From contig CBDBDH010000003.1 of the NCBI GenBank assembly GCA_965203725.1, positions 248,001-312,000 on the forward strand: a stretch of DNA of 64,000 bases. Reading direction: 5' to 3'. Below, piece by piece: positions 41,115 to 49,741 of the stretch (its first letter is position 1; the number at the start of each line of letters is the position of its first letter). Position numbers and translations under genes: made by a program. Source of the stretch: WTFY01 sp965203725 (GTDB taxonomy: Bacteria; Pseudomonadota; Gammaproteobacteria; UBA4575). A model generated the notes under the pieces. It worked only from the letters and a program-made list of their open reading frames with translations. It was not told the DNA's origin and ran no database searches.

Positions 41115-41618
41115 CTAGGCCGATTCGGTGTCTGCGGCCTGCCTCTGCAGCACCCGGATCTCATCGCCAAGTGCAATCGTACCCCCTGCGAGTACCGATG
41201 CCGTGACGCCTCCGTGGTTCCACATGGCATTGAATCCACCGTACCCCAGGGCCTTTTCCATCTTGGCGCAGGGCACGCAATCTCCGGTCACCCGCAGCAC
41301 CGCATCGTTGATCCCGATCTCAAGGTCCTTGCAGAGTCCAAGGTTGATGCCCGACACCACGATGTTGCGCCTGAACACGTCGGGGGCAATGGCCTCCTTG
41401 CCCAGCAAGGCGGCGATTACCGGGAGGTATTCGGCCTGGATCAGGGTCACCTGCCTGCGGCTTCCCGCACGCTGGCCCGCCTTGTCCCCCTCAAGCCCGT
41501 GACCTTGCAGCAGCGTGGCAGCCTCCACGACGTCCATGGCCTTGCCTGCCGCCTTTCTGAGTCCGATCCACTCGATCCTGCCGCTTTGCGGGAAATGGTC
41601 CTTGAGTTCGGTAATCAT
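41115..41618 (-). CDS. MOSC-domain protein
   Basis: The 167-residue protein is a stand-alone MOSC domain: GHGLEGDKAG near 40-49, RRQVTLIQAEYL, FRRNIVVSGINLG and GDCVPCAKMEKAL, which contains the Cys expected to bind the sulfur or molybdenum of the cofactor. The family includes YiiM-type enzymes reducing N-hydroxylated bases and MoCo sulfurases. It is the third place in the window, after moeB and mobAB, with a link to molybdenum cofactor. Its substrate is unknown. Confidence 0.87.
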   Translation of the reverse strand: MITELKDHFPQSGRIEWIGLRKAAGKAMDVVEAATLLQGHGLEGDKAGQRAGSRRQVTLIQAEYLPVIAALLGKEAIAPDVFRRNIVVSGINLGLCKDLEIGINDAVLRVTGDCVPCAKMEKALGYGGFNAMWNHGGVTASVLAGGTIALGDEIRVLQRQAADTESA

Positions 41619-41641
41619 GGGTAGTCAGGCCCTCGGTATAT

Positions 41642-42922
41642 TTACGGGGAGGTAATGACCTCAAGTCCACCCATGTAGGGCTGCAGGACTTCAGGGACAC
41701 GGACCCGGGCCTCGCTGTCCTGGCAGTTTTCCAGGATCGCCACCAGCGTCCGGCCCGCGGCCAGGCCGGAACCGTTCAGCGTGTGCAGCAGTTCGGTTTT
41801 GCCGGTTGCGGGGTTCTTCCAGCGGGCCTTGAGCCTTCTCGCCTGGAAGTCCGTGAAATTGCTGCAGGAGGAAATTTCGCGGTAGCGGTTTTCACCGGGC
41901 AGCCAGACCTCGATATCGTAGGTCTTAGCCGCGGCAAACCCCAAGTCACCCGTGCACAGGGTCACCACCCGGTAGGGCAGTTCAAGTTTCTGCAGTATGA
42001 TTTCAGCATGCTGCGTGAGTTCCTCGAGCGCACGCCAGGAGGCTTCGGGCTTGACGAGTTGCACGAGCTCGACCTTTTCGAACTGGTGCTGGCGGATCAT
42101 GCCGCGCGTGTCCTTGCCGTACGAGCCGGCTTCCGAGCGAAAACAGGGCGTGTGGCAAACGTATTTCACAGGCAGCTCTTCCTCTTTCGCGATGGTATCG
42201 CGCCACAGGTTGGTCACCGGCACTTCCGCAGTCGGAACCAGGTAATACGGACTGTCCGTGGCCAGCTTGAACAGGTCCGCTTCGAACTTGGGCAACTGGC
42301 CGGTGCCGGTCAGGCTCTCGTCATTGACGATGTACGGCACGTAGACTTCCCGGTAGCCGTGTTCTGAAACATGCACGTCCAGCATGAGCTGGATCAGTGC
42401 GCGATGCAGCCTGGCCACCTGGCCGTGCATGGTGACGAACCGGCTGCCGGCGATGCTGGCGGATTTTTCGAAATCAAGCCCCCCTGTGCGCTTTCCGATT
42501 TCCACGTGACCCAGTGCCGGGGAATCAAATTCCGGGGGCTCGCCCCAGGTACGCACGACGGCGTTGTCCGCTTCCGTGTTTCCGTCCGGGACGCTCTCGT
42601 GGGGAAGGTTGGGCAGGCTCAGCATCCATGCGTGAATTTCCGATTGCAACTGCTCGAGCTCGCCCTCGCCCGCTTTGAGCTTCGCATTGATCGCTCCCAT
42701 CTCCTCCAGGATGCCCGAGACATCCTGTCCCGAGGACTTGCCCTGTGCGATCCGCTTGGAATTCGTGTTGCGCTGGTTTTGCAATCGTTCGGCATCCGTT
42801 TGCAGCTGCTTGCGCTTTTTCTCCCGGGCGGTGAACCAGTCCCGGTCGATCATCAGTGCGCGGCGTGCGAGCTTCCGGGCCACTTCATCCAGCCCGGTTC
42901 GCAGCATCTTGGGATTCAGCAT
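41642..42922 (-). CDS. serS: Seryl-tRNA synthetase
   Basis: A ~426-residue class II synthetase charging tRNA-Ser. A coiled-coil tRNA-binding arm (about 30-105, many Lys/Glu/Arg) precedes the catalytic core with LIPTAE-like LVPTAEVPVTNLW (motif 1/2 region), PCFRSEAGSYGKDTRG (motif 2) and NGSGLAAGRTLVAILEN (motif 3). The ATG at 42922 has GGAG 9 nt upstream; the longer frame is spurious. crcB ends 16 bp before it, giving a likely operon. Confidence 0.96.
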   Translation of the reverse strand: MLNPKMLRTGLDEVARKLARRALMIDRDWFTAREKKRKQLQTDAERLQNQRNTNSKRIAQGKSSGQDVSGILEEMGAINAKLKAGEGELEQLQSEIHAWMLSLPNLPHESVPDGNTEADNAVVRTWGEPPEFDSPALGHVEIGKRTGGLDFEKSASIAGSRFVTMHGQVARLHRALIQLMLDVHVSEHGYREVYVPYIVNDESLTGTGQLPKFEADLFKLATDSPYYLVPTAEVPVTNLWRDTIAKEEELPVKYVCHTPCFRSEAGSYGKDTRGMIRQHQFEKVELVQLVKPEASWRALEELTQHAEIILQKLELPYRVVTLCTGDLGFAAAKTYDIEVWLPGENRYREISSCSNFTDFQARRLKARWKNPATGKTELLHTLNGSGLAAGRTLVAILENCQDSEARVRVPEVLQPYMGGLEVITSP

Positions 42923-42938
42923 GAGCGAGGCTCCACGA

Positions 42939-43310
42939 TCAAAAGGCGCGCGCCAGGACCACGCCGAGGTAGCAGGCTCCCAGGCACAGGACGATACTGA
43001 GCGTGACGTTGGCCGCCGCACCCATCACGCTGCCCTGCTGGAGCAGATGCAGGGTTTCCAGTGAAAAGGCGGAAAAGGTGGTGAACCCACCCAGCAGTCC
43101 CACCAGCAGCGCCAGGCGGATTTCATCCGTGACCATCCAGCGCTCCAGCAGCACGATCGACAGCACGCCGATCAGCAGGGATCCGGTGATGTTGACGAGC
43201 AGCGTCCCCAGGGGAAACTTGCCGCCCCACCAGTGTGCGCACTGCACCTGGATCAGGTATCTCAGCACCGAGCCCAGCGCTCCCCCTGCGGCAATGCTTG
43301 CTAGCGTCAA
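42939..43310 (-). CDS. crcB: Fluoride exporter CrcB/Fluc
   Basis: A 123-residue protein with four helices. GGALGSVLRYLIQ and GTLLVNITGSLLIG (with the conserved Asn of the fluoride pore) are followed by GLLGGFTTFSAFSLE containing the phenylalanine box. Homodimeric fluoride channel. The start is TTG with GGAGA six bases upstream. I did not see the conserved fluoride riboswitch in the 170 bp upstream. Confidence 0.92.
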   Translation of the reverse strand: MTLASIAAGGALGSVLRYLIQVQCAHWWGGKFPLGTLLVNITGSLLIGVLSIVLLERWMVTDEIRLALLVGLLGGFTTFSAFSLETLHLLQQGSVMGAAANVTLSIVLCLGACYLGVVLARAF

Positions 43311-43489
43311 ATCAGGTCTCCTTTTCCGTGTGCGGGCCGTCGATTACAAGCGGCTTTGATCAATGGTATATTGGCTTGCCGCCAGCCATGGTACCGCAAG
43401 TTGGCGCATCGATGATGAAACTCCTGGCGATGGCGCCCTGGCACGAGACAGGGAGGGCCAGTGATCGGTAAACGTGAAGTTCCGTGGGT

Positions 43490-44956
43490 ATGGAAATGCG
43501 AGCCAGTCTATCAGAATTGACAAAGCGATTTCATCAGGTCCTGCCCGAGGATGCGGTGCTGGTCAAGCACGAGCAGCTGGCCCCGTATGAGTGCGATGGC
43601 CTGACGGCGTACCGCCAGCTCCCCCGCATCGCCCTGCTGCCGGCAACCCGTGAGCAGGTCTGCGCCGCAGTGGCAGTCTGCGCAGAGCTGGAGCTTCCCA
43701 TCGTGGCCCGGGGTGCCGGCACCAGCCTGTCCGGAGGCGCACTGCCTCACCCGGACGGGGTCCTGCTCAACTTCGCAAGGCTGAACCGGGTACTGGAAAT
43801 TGACCCGCAGAACCGCACTGCAACCGTGGAACCCGGTGTGCGTAATCTCGCCATCTCGGAAGCTGCACGGCCGCACGGCCTGTATTACGCACCGGATCCT
43901 TCCTCGCAGATCGCCTGTACCATCGGCGGCAACATTGCAGAGAATTCAGGGGGAGTCCATTGCCTGAAGTACGGACTGACCGTGCACAACATCCTGGCCC
44001 TGGAGGTCCTGACGGTCGATGGCGAAATCCTCGAACTGGGAGGCAAGCACCTGGAGTCCTGCGGGTTTGACCTGCTGGCGCTGATGAACGGTTCGGAGGG
44101 CATGCTGGGGGTGGTGCTGCAGGCGACGGTGAAGCTGCTGCCAGCACCGCATGACCGCAAAGTGCTGCTGGCCGCCTTCTCACGCGTACGCGATGCCGGA
44201 AATGCCGTGGCTGCCGTCATCTCCCATGGAATCATCCCGGCCGGTCTTGAGATGATGGATCGCTTCACCATCCAGGCCACGGAGCAGTACTGCAGTCCCG
44301 GCTACCCGAAAGAAGCCGCGGCCATCCTGATCTGCGAACTGGACGGTTACGAGGAGGAGCTGGCGGACCAGATGGAACGTGCCAGACAGCTGCTCGAACA
44401 GAACCAGGCGACGGAAGTGCGCCTGGCAAACGACGAACAGGAGGCGGAGCTGCTGTGGCAGGGCCGCAAGGCGGCCTTCCCAGCACTCGGCAACCTGTCT
44501 CCCGACTACTACTGCATGGACGGCACCATTCCGCGCAAGCACCTGGCGGAAGTCCTGGAGGGAATCGATGCGCTGTCCGCAAAATTCGGACTTCGCGTGG
44601 CCAATGTATTCCATGCGGGGGACGGCAACCTGCATCCGCTCATTCTCTACGATGCCAACGAGGAGGGTCAGCTGGAGAAAGCAGAAAAGTTCGGCAGCGA
44701 GATCCTGCAGCTTTGCGTCAGGATGGGAGGTACCATTACCGGAGAACATGGCGTGGGCGTCGAGAAGCTGGACGAGATGTGCGTGCAGTTCAACCCGGAG
44801 GAACTGAAGACCTTCTATGCTATCAAGTCCGCCTTCGACGAGCGCGGGCTGCTCAACCCCGGCAAGGCCATCCCGACCCTGCACCGCTGTGCCGAGTTCG
44901 GCGCCATGCATGTGCACGAGGGGAAACTGCCCCATGCCCACCTGCCCCGTTTTTGA
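43490..44956 (+). CDS. glcD: Glycolate oxidase subunit GlcD (FAD-binding)
   Basis: The ~488-residue flavoprotein has the PP-loop FAD-binding domain (VARGAGTSLSGGALPHPDGVLL; SSQIACTIGGNIAENSGG) and the C-terminal substrate-binding half with NVFHAGDGNLHPL and GGTITGEHGVGVEK. It oxidises glycolate to glyoxylate together with GlcE and GlcF, passing electrons to the membrane. D-lactate dehydrogenase is a closely related alternative, but the complete glcDEF set favours glycolate. The ATG at 43490 is chosen over the GTG six bases upstream. It is divergent from crcB. Confidence 0.9.
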   Translation: MEMRASLSELTKRFHQVLPEDAVLVKHEQLAPYECDGLTAYRQLPRIALLPATREQVCAAVAVCAELELPIVARGAGTSLSGGALPHPDGVLLNFARLNRVLEIDPQNRTATVEPGVRNLAISEAARPHGLYYAPDPSSQIACTIGGNIAENSGGVHCLKYGLTVHNILALEVLTVDGEILELGGKHLESCGFDLLALMNGSEGMLGVVLQATVKLLPAPHDRKVLLAAFSRVRDAGNAVAAVISHGIIPAGLEMMDRFTIQATEQYCSPGYPKEAAAILICELDGYEEELADQMERARQLLEQNQATEVRLANDEQEAELLWQGRKAAFPALGNLSPDYYCMDGTIPRKHLAEVLEGIDALSAKFGLRVANVFHAGDGNLHPLILYDANEEGQLEKAEKFGSEILQLCVRMGGTITGEHGVGVEKLDEMCVQFNPEELKTFYAIKSAFDERGLLNPGKAIPTLHRCAEFGAMHVHEGKLPHAHLPRF

Positions 44957-44970
44957 CGGCCGGCCCGGAT

Positions 44971-46026
44971 GTGACGGATAACAGGGAAATCATCGCAGCC
45001 CGAATCCGGGACGCGGCAGAGCACAAGACTGCCCTGCAGCTTCTGGGCGGAAACACCAAGGCCTGGTACGGACGGGACATCCAGGCCACACCCCTTTGCC
45101 TGGCCGGGCACTCGGGAGTCGTCGAATACGAACCTTCCGAGCTTTATATCACCGCGCGCTGCGGCACCCCCTTGAGCACGATCGAGCAAGTCATCGCAGA
45201 GGAAAACCAGATGCTCCCGTTTGAGCCGCCCCACTTCGGGGCGACAGCCACCCTGGGCGGCGCCATTGCCGCGGGCCTGGCCGGGCCCCGGCGCATCAGC
45301 GGCGGCGCCGTGCGTGACTGCATGCTGGGTGCGGAAATCATCAATGGCAAGGGGGAATACCTGTGCTTCGGCGGCAAGGTCATGAAGAACGTCGCCGGCT
45401 ACGACGCATCGCGCCTGATGTGCGGGGCACTGGGGACCCTGGGGGCCTTGATGTCGGTCACCCTGCGCCTGTTGCCGCGCCCGCAGTGCGAGCAAACCAT
45501 GGTCATGGCCGAAACGCCCGCCGATGCGATCCGTAAAATGAACGCCTGGGCGCGCACCCCGATGCCGATCACGGCTACCTTTCACGACGGCGAGAACCTC
45601 CATGTCCGCCTGACCGGCTCCTCATCGGCGATTGAAAAATGCCGGGACGAAATCGGCGGGGATCGCATCGAATCAAGCGCACCCCTCTGGGACCGTGTCC
45701 GCGAGCAAACCCATGAAGTGTTTGCACCCGGTGCGCCCTTGTGGAGGGTCCGGGTGCCGCCCTCAACCGCCCCGCTCGACCTCCCGGAACCCTGTGCAAT
45801 GGAATGGAACGGTGCCCTTCGCTGGTATTCCACACAAGCAGAAGCTGCCACGGTCCGCACGGTCGCCCGCGAGGCGGGCGGGCAGGCCTGCCGGTTCCGG
45901 GGACCGGCCATCGAGCAGGTGTTCCATCCCCTGCCACCCGCACTGCTCAAGATTCATGAGAGGCTCAAGCACGCCTTTGATCCGGCGGGAATTCTCAATC
46001 CCGGCAAGATGTACCCGCAATTCTGA
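44971..46026 (+). CDS. glcE: Glycolate oxidase subunit GlcE
   Basis: The ~351-residue FAD-binding subunit lacks the long C-terminal domain of GlcD. It has the PP-loop segment GGNTKAWYGRDIQATPL, FGATATLGGAIAAGLAGPRR and GAVRDCMLGAEIINGKGEYLCFGGKVMKNVAGYD. GTG at 44971 is the likely start; a TTG at 44953 overlaps the glcD stop. It needs GlcD and GlcF for activity. Confidence 0.88.
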   Translation: MTDNREIIAARIRDAAEHKTALQLLGGNTKAWYGRDIQATPLCLAGHSGVVEYEPSELYITARCGTPLSTIEQVIAEENQMLPFEPPHFGATATLGGAIAAGLAGPRRISGGAVRDCMLGAEIINGKGEYLCFGGKVMKNVAGYDASRLMCGALGTLGALMSVTLRLLPRPQCEQTMVMAETPADAIRKMNAWARTPMPITATFHDGENLHVRLTGSSSAIEKCRDEIGGDRIESSAPLWDRVREQTHEVFAPGAPLWRVRVPPSTAPLDLPEPCAMEWNGALRWYSTQAEAATVRTVAREAGGQACRFRGPAIEQVFHPLPPALLKIHERLKHAFDPAGILNPGKMYPQF

Positions 46027-46031
46027 ATCCC

Positions 46032-47228
46032 ATGCAGACTTCGCTGCCAAAAGAATTCCTGCAGACGACAGAGGGCCTCAAGGCGAATGAGATCCTGCGC
46101 AGCTGCGTGCATTGCGGGCTTTGCAATGCGACCTGCCCGACCTACCAGCTGACCGGCAATGAACTCGACGGCCCCCGGGGCCGGATTTACCTGATCAAGA
46201 ACCACCTGGAAGACCAGAGTGACGCCAGCGTAGGCCTCAGGCATCTGGACCGGTGCCTGACGTGCCTGTCCTGCGAAACCACATGTCCCTCCAATGTCCG
46301 GTTTGGCCATCTGCTAGACATCGGGCGAAAACGCATGGACCAGGCCATCCAGCGCCCGCTGGCAAGCCGAATCAAGCGGCACCTGATTGCCCGCGTGTTT
46401 GCCAAGCCGTACCTTGTCCGGGCCCTGCTGGCCCTGGCACGACTCTCCAAGCCCTTCCTGCCCCGGAGTCTGGCGACAAAGATACCTATCCGAGCCCCCG
46501 CATCCAGAGTATTGGCAGCCAAGGCCGGATCATCCAGATTGCTCACGATTCGCGGTTGCGTGCAGTCGGTCGTCGCCCCGCAGATCAACCAGGCGGCCGC
46601 CAAGGTCCTGGAGCGCTCGGGCATCGGCCTTGAGGAAGCGAAAGGTAACTGCTGCGGGGCCTTGTCCTATCATCTGGCAGACACTGCACAGGCCGAGAAA
46701 ACCATTCGCCAAAACATCGACAACTGGTATCCAGAGCTTGCAGGTGAATACCAGTATTTAGTAGTTGCATCAAGTGGATGCAGCAGCTTCATCAAGCAAT
46801 ATGGAGAAATCATGCAGGCAGATCCCCGCTATGCAAAGCGCGCCGCCTTCATCAGCGAACATTGCCGGGACCTCTCCGAACTCGATTTTGCGCAGGCTGC
46901 GAAGCCTGCGAAGGGAGCTTGCTCGGTGGCCTTTCATAGTCCCTGCACACTTCAGCATGCCCAGGGCGTGCTTGGCAACATCGAGGGCTGGCTAGAGGGT
47001 GCCGGCTACCGACTGATCCCTACAGCGGATCCGCATTTATGCTGTGGTTCTGCGGGCAGCTATTCCCTGCTGGAACCAGAACTTTCCACCCGGCTGCTGG
47101 AAAACAAGCTGGACAGCCTGGAGAAAAGCGAGCCGGATATCATCTGCACGGCCAACATAGGGTGCCTGATGCATTTGCAGTCTGGAACCCGGCGGCCGGT
47201 CAAGCACTGGATCGAACTGCTTACTTAG
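46032..47228 (+). CDS. glcF: Glycolate oxidase iron-sulfur subunit GlcF
   Basis: The 398-residue protein has two 4Fe-4S motifs (CVHCGLCNATCPTYQ near 25-39; CLTCLSCETTCPSN near 75-88) and two CCG-type domains (GNCCGALSYH; HLCCGSAGSYS) typical of heterodisulfide-reductase-like subunits. It carries electrons from GlcDE to the quinone pool. It follows glcE by 5 bp. The third gene of the operon is complete. Confidence 0.93.
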   Translation: MQTSLPKEFLQTTEGLKANEILRSCVHCGLCNATCPTYQLTGNELDGPRGRIYLIKNHLEDQSDASVGLRHLDRCLTCLSCETTCPSNVRFGHLLDIGRKRMDQAIQRPLASRIKRHLIARVFAKPYLVRALLALARLSKPFLPRSLATKIPIRAPASRVLAAKAGSSRLLTIRGCVQSVVAPQINQAAAKVLERSGIGLEEAKGNCCGALSYHLADTAQAEKTIRQNIDNWYPELAGEYQYLVVASSGCSSFIKQYGEIMQADPRYAKRAAFISEHCRDLSELDFAQAAKPAKGACSVAFHSPCTLQHAQGVLGNIEGWLEGAGYRLIPTADPHLCCGSAGSYSLLEPELSTRLLENKLDSLEKSEPDIICTANIGCLMHLQSGTRRPVKHWIELLT

Positions 47229-47292
47229 CCGGTACGGAATCACCGGCATGTAGGATGGGTGTGGCTGGCAGCCACCACCCGCTGGATGAGGA

Positions 47293-47577
47293 TCAGGGGT
47301 CCTCGGGCTTCCAGACCCCGAATGCCTCGCCCTTGGGACGCATCTGGGCTTGTCTTTGCCGGGTGACATCTTCGTAGACGTACTTCGCAAAGGCGACGAT
47401 CTCATTCATGATCTCATTTTTCTCACCGACCGGCAGGTCATGGTTCCCGACCATGAAACCCGTGATCGCCGCCAGGTACTGACCGGCCAGGATCGGGTTT
47501 TCGGCGCGCTCATCTTCTTCCGTGAGCGTTCTCTGGATCTTCTCGATGAGTTCCCTTGACAGTTTCAGCTGGTCCAT
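47293..47577 (-). CDS. Conserved-type hypothetical protein (94 aa)
   Basis: An all-helical, charged protein (MDQLKLSRELIEKIQRTLTEED, GQYLAAITGFMVGNHDLPVGEKNEIMNEIVAFAKYVYEDV). No membrane segment, Cys cluster or known motif is seen, and I recognise no family. It lies on the rarA strand, 21 bp after the end of rarA, so it may be the last gene of that transcript. Confidence 0.65.
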   Translation of the reverse strand: MDQLKLSRELIEKIQRTLTEEDERAENPILAGQYLAAITGFMVGNHDLPVGEKNEIMNEIVAFAKYVYEDVTRQRQAQMRPKGEAFGVWKPEDP

Positions 47578-47598
47578 GGTGGATGGCTCCGTCGATGT

Positions 47599-48945
47599 TC
47601 AGTTGCGGTTTTCGGTTTTACTGCGGAGTTTGTCCAAATGCTCCCGGATCTTGAGTTCGAGTCCCCTGGCCTCGGGTTCATAGTACCGTGTTCCCCGCAG
47701 TATTTCAGGAAAGTAGCACTCTCCCGGGACATAAGCATCCGGTTCGTCATGCGCGTAGCGGTACCCTTGCCCGTGGCCAAGATCCTTCATTAGTTTTGTG
47801 GGCGCGTTCCTCAGATGCATCGGCACTTCCTGGCTGCCGTGGGTTTTGGCATCCTTCATCGCCAGCCCGTACGCCCGGTACACGGCATTGCTTTTGGGCA
47901 TGCATGCCAGGTACACGATCGCCTGTGCAATCGCCAGTTCGCCCTCAGGCGAGCCCAGCCGCTCATAGGTCTGCCAGGCGCTCATGGCAATCTGCAGACC
48001 CCGGGGATCGGCGTTGCCGATATCCTCGACCGCCATGCGCAGAACACGGCGCGCGATATAGTGGGGGTCGCACCCCCCGTCAACCATCCTGCAAAACCAG
48101 TACAGGGATGCGTCGGGGTCCGAACCGCGCACGGACTTGTGCAGGGCGGAGATCTGGTCGTAAAAGTACTCACCTTGCTTGTCGAAGCGCCTCGTACCCT
48201 GTGCCGTGACCTCCTTGACGATTTCACAGCTGATCACTTTCTCCATCTCGTTCTCGTCGATCCAGTCGGAGGCGATCTCCAGGAAATTCAGTGCGCGCCG
48301 CGCATCCCCGTCGGCGGCCACAGCCAGCAGTTCCCTGGCCTGCGGATCGATCCGGATCTGCCTGGAGCCCAGGCCGCGTTCCTCATCGAGCAGTGCAGCG
48401 TCGATGCACCGGCCCACCTCGGTTTCCGTCAGCCGCTTGAGCACGTAGGTGCGCGCCCTGGACAACAGCGCATTGTTGAGTTCAAAGGAAGGGTTTTCCG
48501 TCGTGGCACCGATAAAATAGAACGTGCCATCTTCGATATACGGCAGGAATGCGTCCTGCTGGACCTTGTTGAACCGATGCACTTCGTCGATGAAAAGCAC
48601 GGTACTGGAAGCCTTCTCCTGGCCGTGCAGCCTGGCCTGCTCAATGACCCGGCGGATCTCCTTGACTCCGGCCAGTACGGCCGACAGGGAAAGAAACTGC
48701 GCGTGCGAGCTGCTGGAAATGATACGCGCCAGCGTGGTCTTGCCCGTGCCGGGCGGCCCCCAGAAAACCATGGAGTGCAGCCTGCCCTGTTCAATCGCCA
48801 GATGCAGGGGCTTGCCGGGAGACAGCAAGTGCGCCTGGCCGACGAATTCGGCCAGGGTGGCAGGGCGCATGCGGTCCGCAAGCGGACGATAGCCGTCGCT
48901 GCGGTCAAACAGGTCAGTCGCCGGGCGGGTGGATGTGTCTGAAAT
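47599..48945 (-). CDS. rarA: Replication-associated recombination protein RarA (MgsA), likely AUU start
   Basis: A 448-residue AAA+ clamp-loader-like ATPase with Walker A GPPGTGKT (63-70), Walker B in LFIDEVHRF, and TTENPSFELNNALLSRARTYVL (sensor/arginine finger region). It acts at stalled replication forks. The frame has no ATG, GTG or TTG in the right place: the best start is ATT at 48945-48943, 5 nt after GAGGAGG, giving the usual RarA length and N-terminus (SDTSTRPATDLFDRSDGYRPLADRMRP). It follows lolA on the same strand. Confidence 0.92.
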   Translation of the reverse strand: MSDTSTRPATDLFDRSDGYRPLADRMRPATLAEFVGQAHLLSPGKPLHLAIEQGRLHSMVFWGPPGTGKTTLARIISSSSHAQFLSLSAVLAGVKEIRRVIEQARLHGQEKASSTVLFIDEVHRFNKVQQDAFLPYIEDGTFYFIGATTENPSFELNNALLSRARTYVLKRLTETEVGRCIDAALLDEERGLGSRQIRIDPQARELLAVAADGDARRALNFLEIASDWIDENEMEKVISCEIVKEVTAQGTRRFDKQGEYFYDQISALHKSVRGSDPDASLYWFCRMVDGGCDPHYIARRVLRMAVEDIGNADPRGLQIAMSAWQTYERLGSPEGELAIAQAIVYLACMPKSNAVYRAYGLAMKDAKTHGSQEVPMHLRNAPTKLMKDLGHGQGYRYAHDEPDAYVPGECYFPEILRGTRYYEPEARGLELKIREHLDKLRSKTENRN

Positions 48946-48957
48946 AACGACCTCCTC
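48943..48957 (-). promoter_or_regulatory. Strong ribosome binding site before an AUU start codon (rarA)
   Basis: GAGGAGG (minus strand) is followed by TCGTT and then ATT in the rarA frame. No canonical start codon in frame has comparable spacing. Confidence 0.6.
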
Positions 48958-49042
48958 GATTATACCGCTGCACTTCCCGGTCTTGTCTGAAGCCGGCCAG
49001 CAGATTCCGGATGAGGACAGCCGGGGTGCAGGCTCGCCCCGG

Positions 49043-49675
49043 TCACTGCGAAGGAATACCCACGACATCCACTCCCTGGGGGGCTTCGAACACGAAATAC
49101 CGGGCGGGAAAACCCACGTTCAGCTCAAGATGCCTGAATTCGATGACCGTTTTTTGCGAGAACTGGTCGTGCAGTTCCATTTTCCGGATTCCCTGGCCGT
49201 CGAGGCCGATCTGCACACTGCGAAACTCGGTGTCCTGGACATGGGGGACCAGCCGCACCCAGCTGAGCTTGTCCCGGTCCGGGCCCGCGGAAATCTCGAA
49301 ATCATCCTGCAGCACGCGGGCATTCATCAGCAGCATGATCGGCGCATGGCCCAGCGCTTCCATGATGGGCCGGGCCATCGCCTGCTGCAGCTCTTCGTCG
49401 TAGACCCAGAGGTACTTGCCGTCGGCGAGGATCAGTTGCCTGTGCGGACGTGCGTACTGAAAGCGAAACCGGCCCGGCCGGCTCAGGGCGACCGACCCCT
49501 CCGCGGTCTGGACCAGCCTGCCGTTCTCGTCCCAGACGGTCTGCAGAAAGCTTCCCCGGAAAGAATCCACTTTCGAGAAGAATGCATTCAGCAAGTCTAC
49601 CGCCTCACTGCCCTGGCAGGCCAATGACAATGACAGGAACACAGCTCCCAAGAGTAGTTTCCAGATCCGTATCAC
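49043..49675 (-). CDS. lolA: Outer-membrane lipoprotein carrier protein LolA
   Basis: The 210-residue protein has a signal peptide (LLLGAVFLSLSLACQGSEA) followed by FRGSFLQTVWDENGRLVQTAEGSVALSRPGRFRFQY, the LolA N-terminal half, and LKVVGIPSQ-like VDVVGIPSQ at the end. It ferries lipoproteins from LolCDE to LolB. The start is GTG. Order ftsK-lolA-rarA is standard for gammaproteobacteria. Confidence 0.93.
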   Translation of the reverse strand: MIRIWKLLLGAVFLSLSLACQGSEAVDLLNAFFSKVDSFRGSFLQTVWDENGRLVQTAEGSVALSRPGRFRFQYARPHRQLILADGKYLWVYDEELQQAMARPIMEALGHAPIMLLMNARVLQDDFEISAGPDRDKLSWVRLVPHVQDTEFRSVQIGLDGQGIRKMELHDQFSQKTVIEFRHLELNVGFPARYFVFEAPQGVDVVGIPSQ

Positions 49676-49741
49676 GCGCTGTCCTGCCTGAATTCCCGGG
49701 CAAGATGAAACCGATGGTGCCCGGCCATGCTCAGTGTCGCA

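Noticed and set aside
43311..43489. Fluoride riboswitch upstream of crcB
   Set aside because: The conserved GGNGAUGG and downstream motifs of the crcB riboswitch are not seen on the minus strand in this gap.
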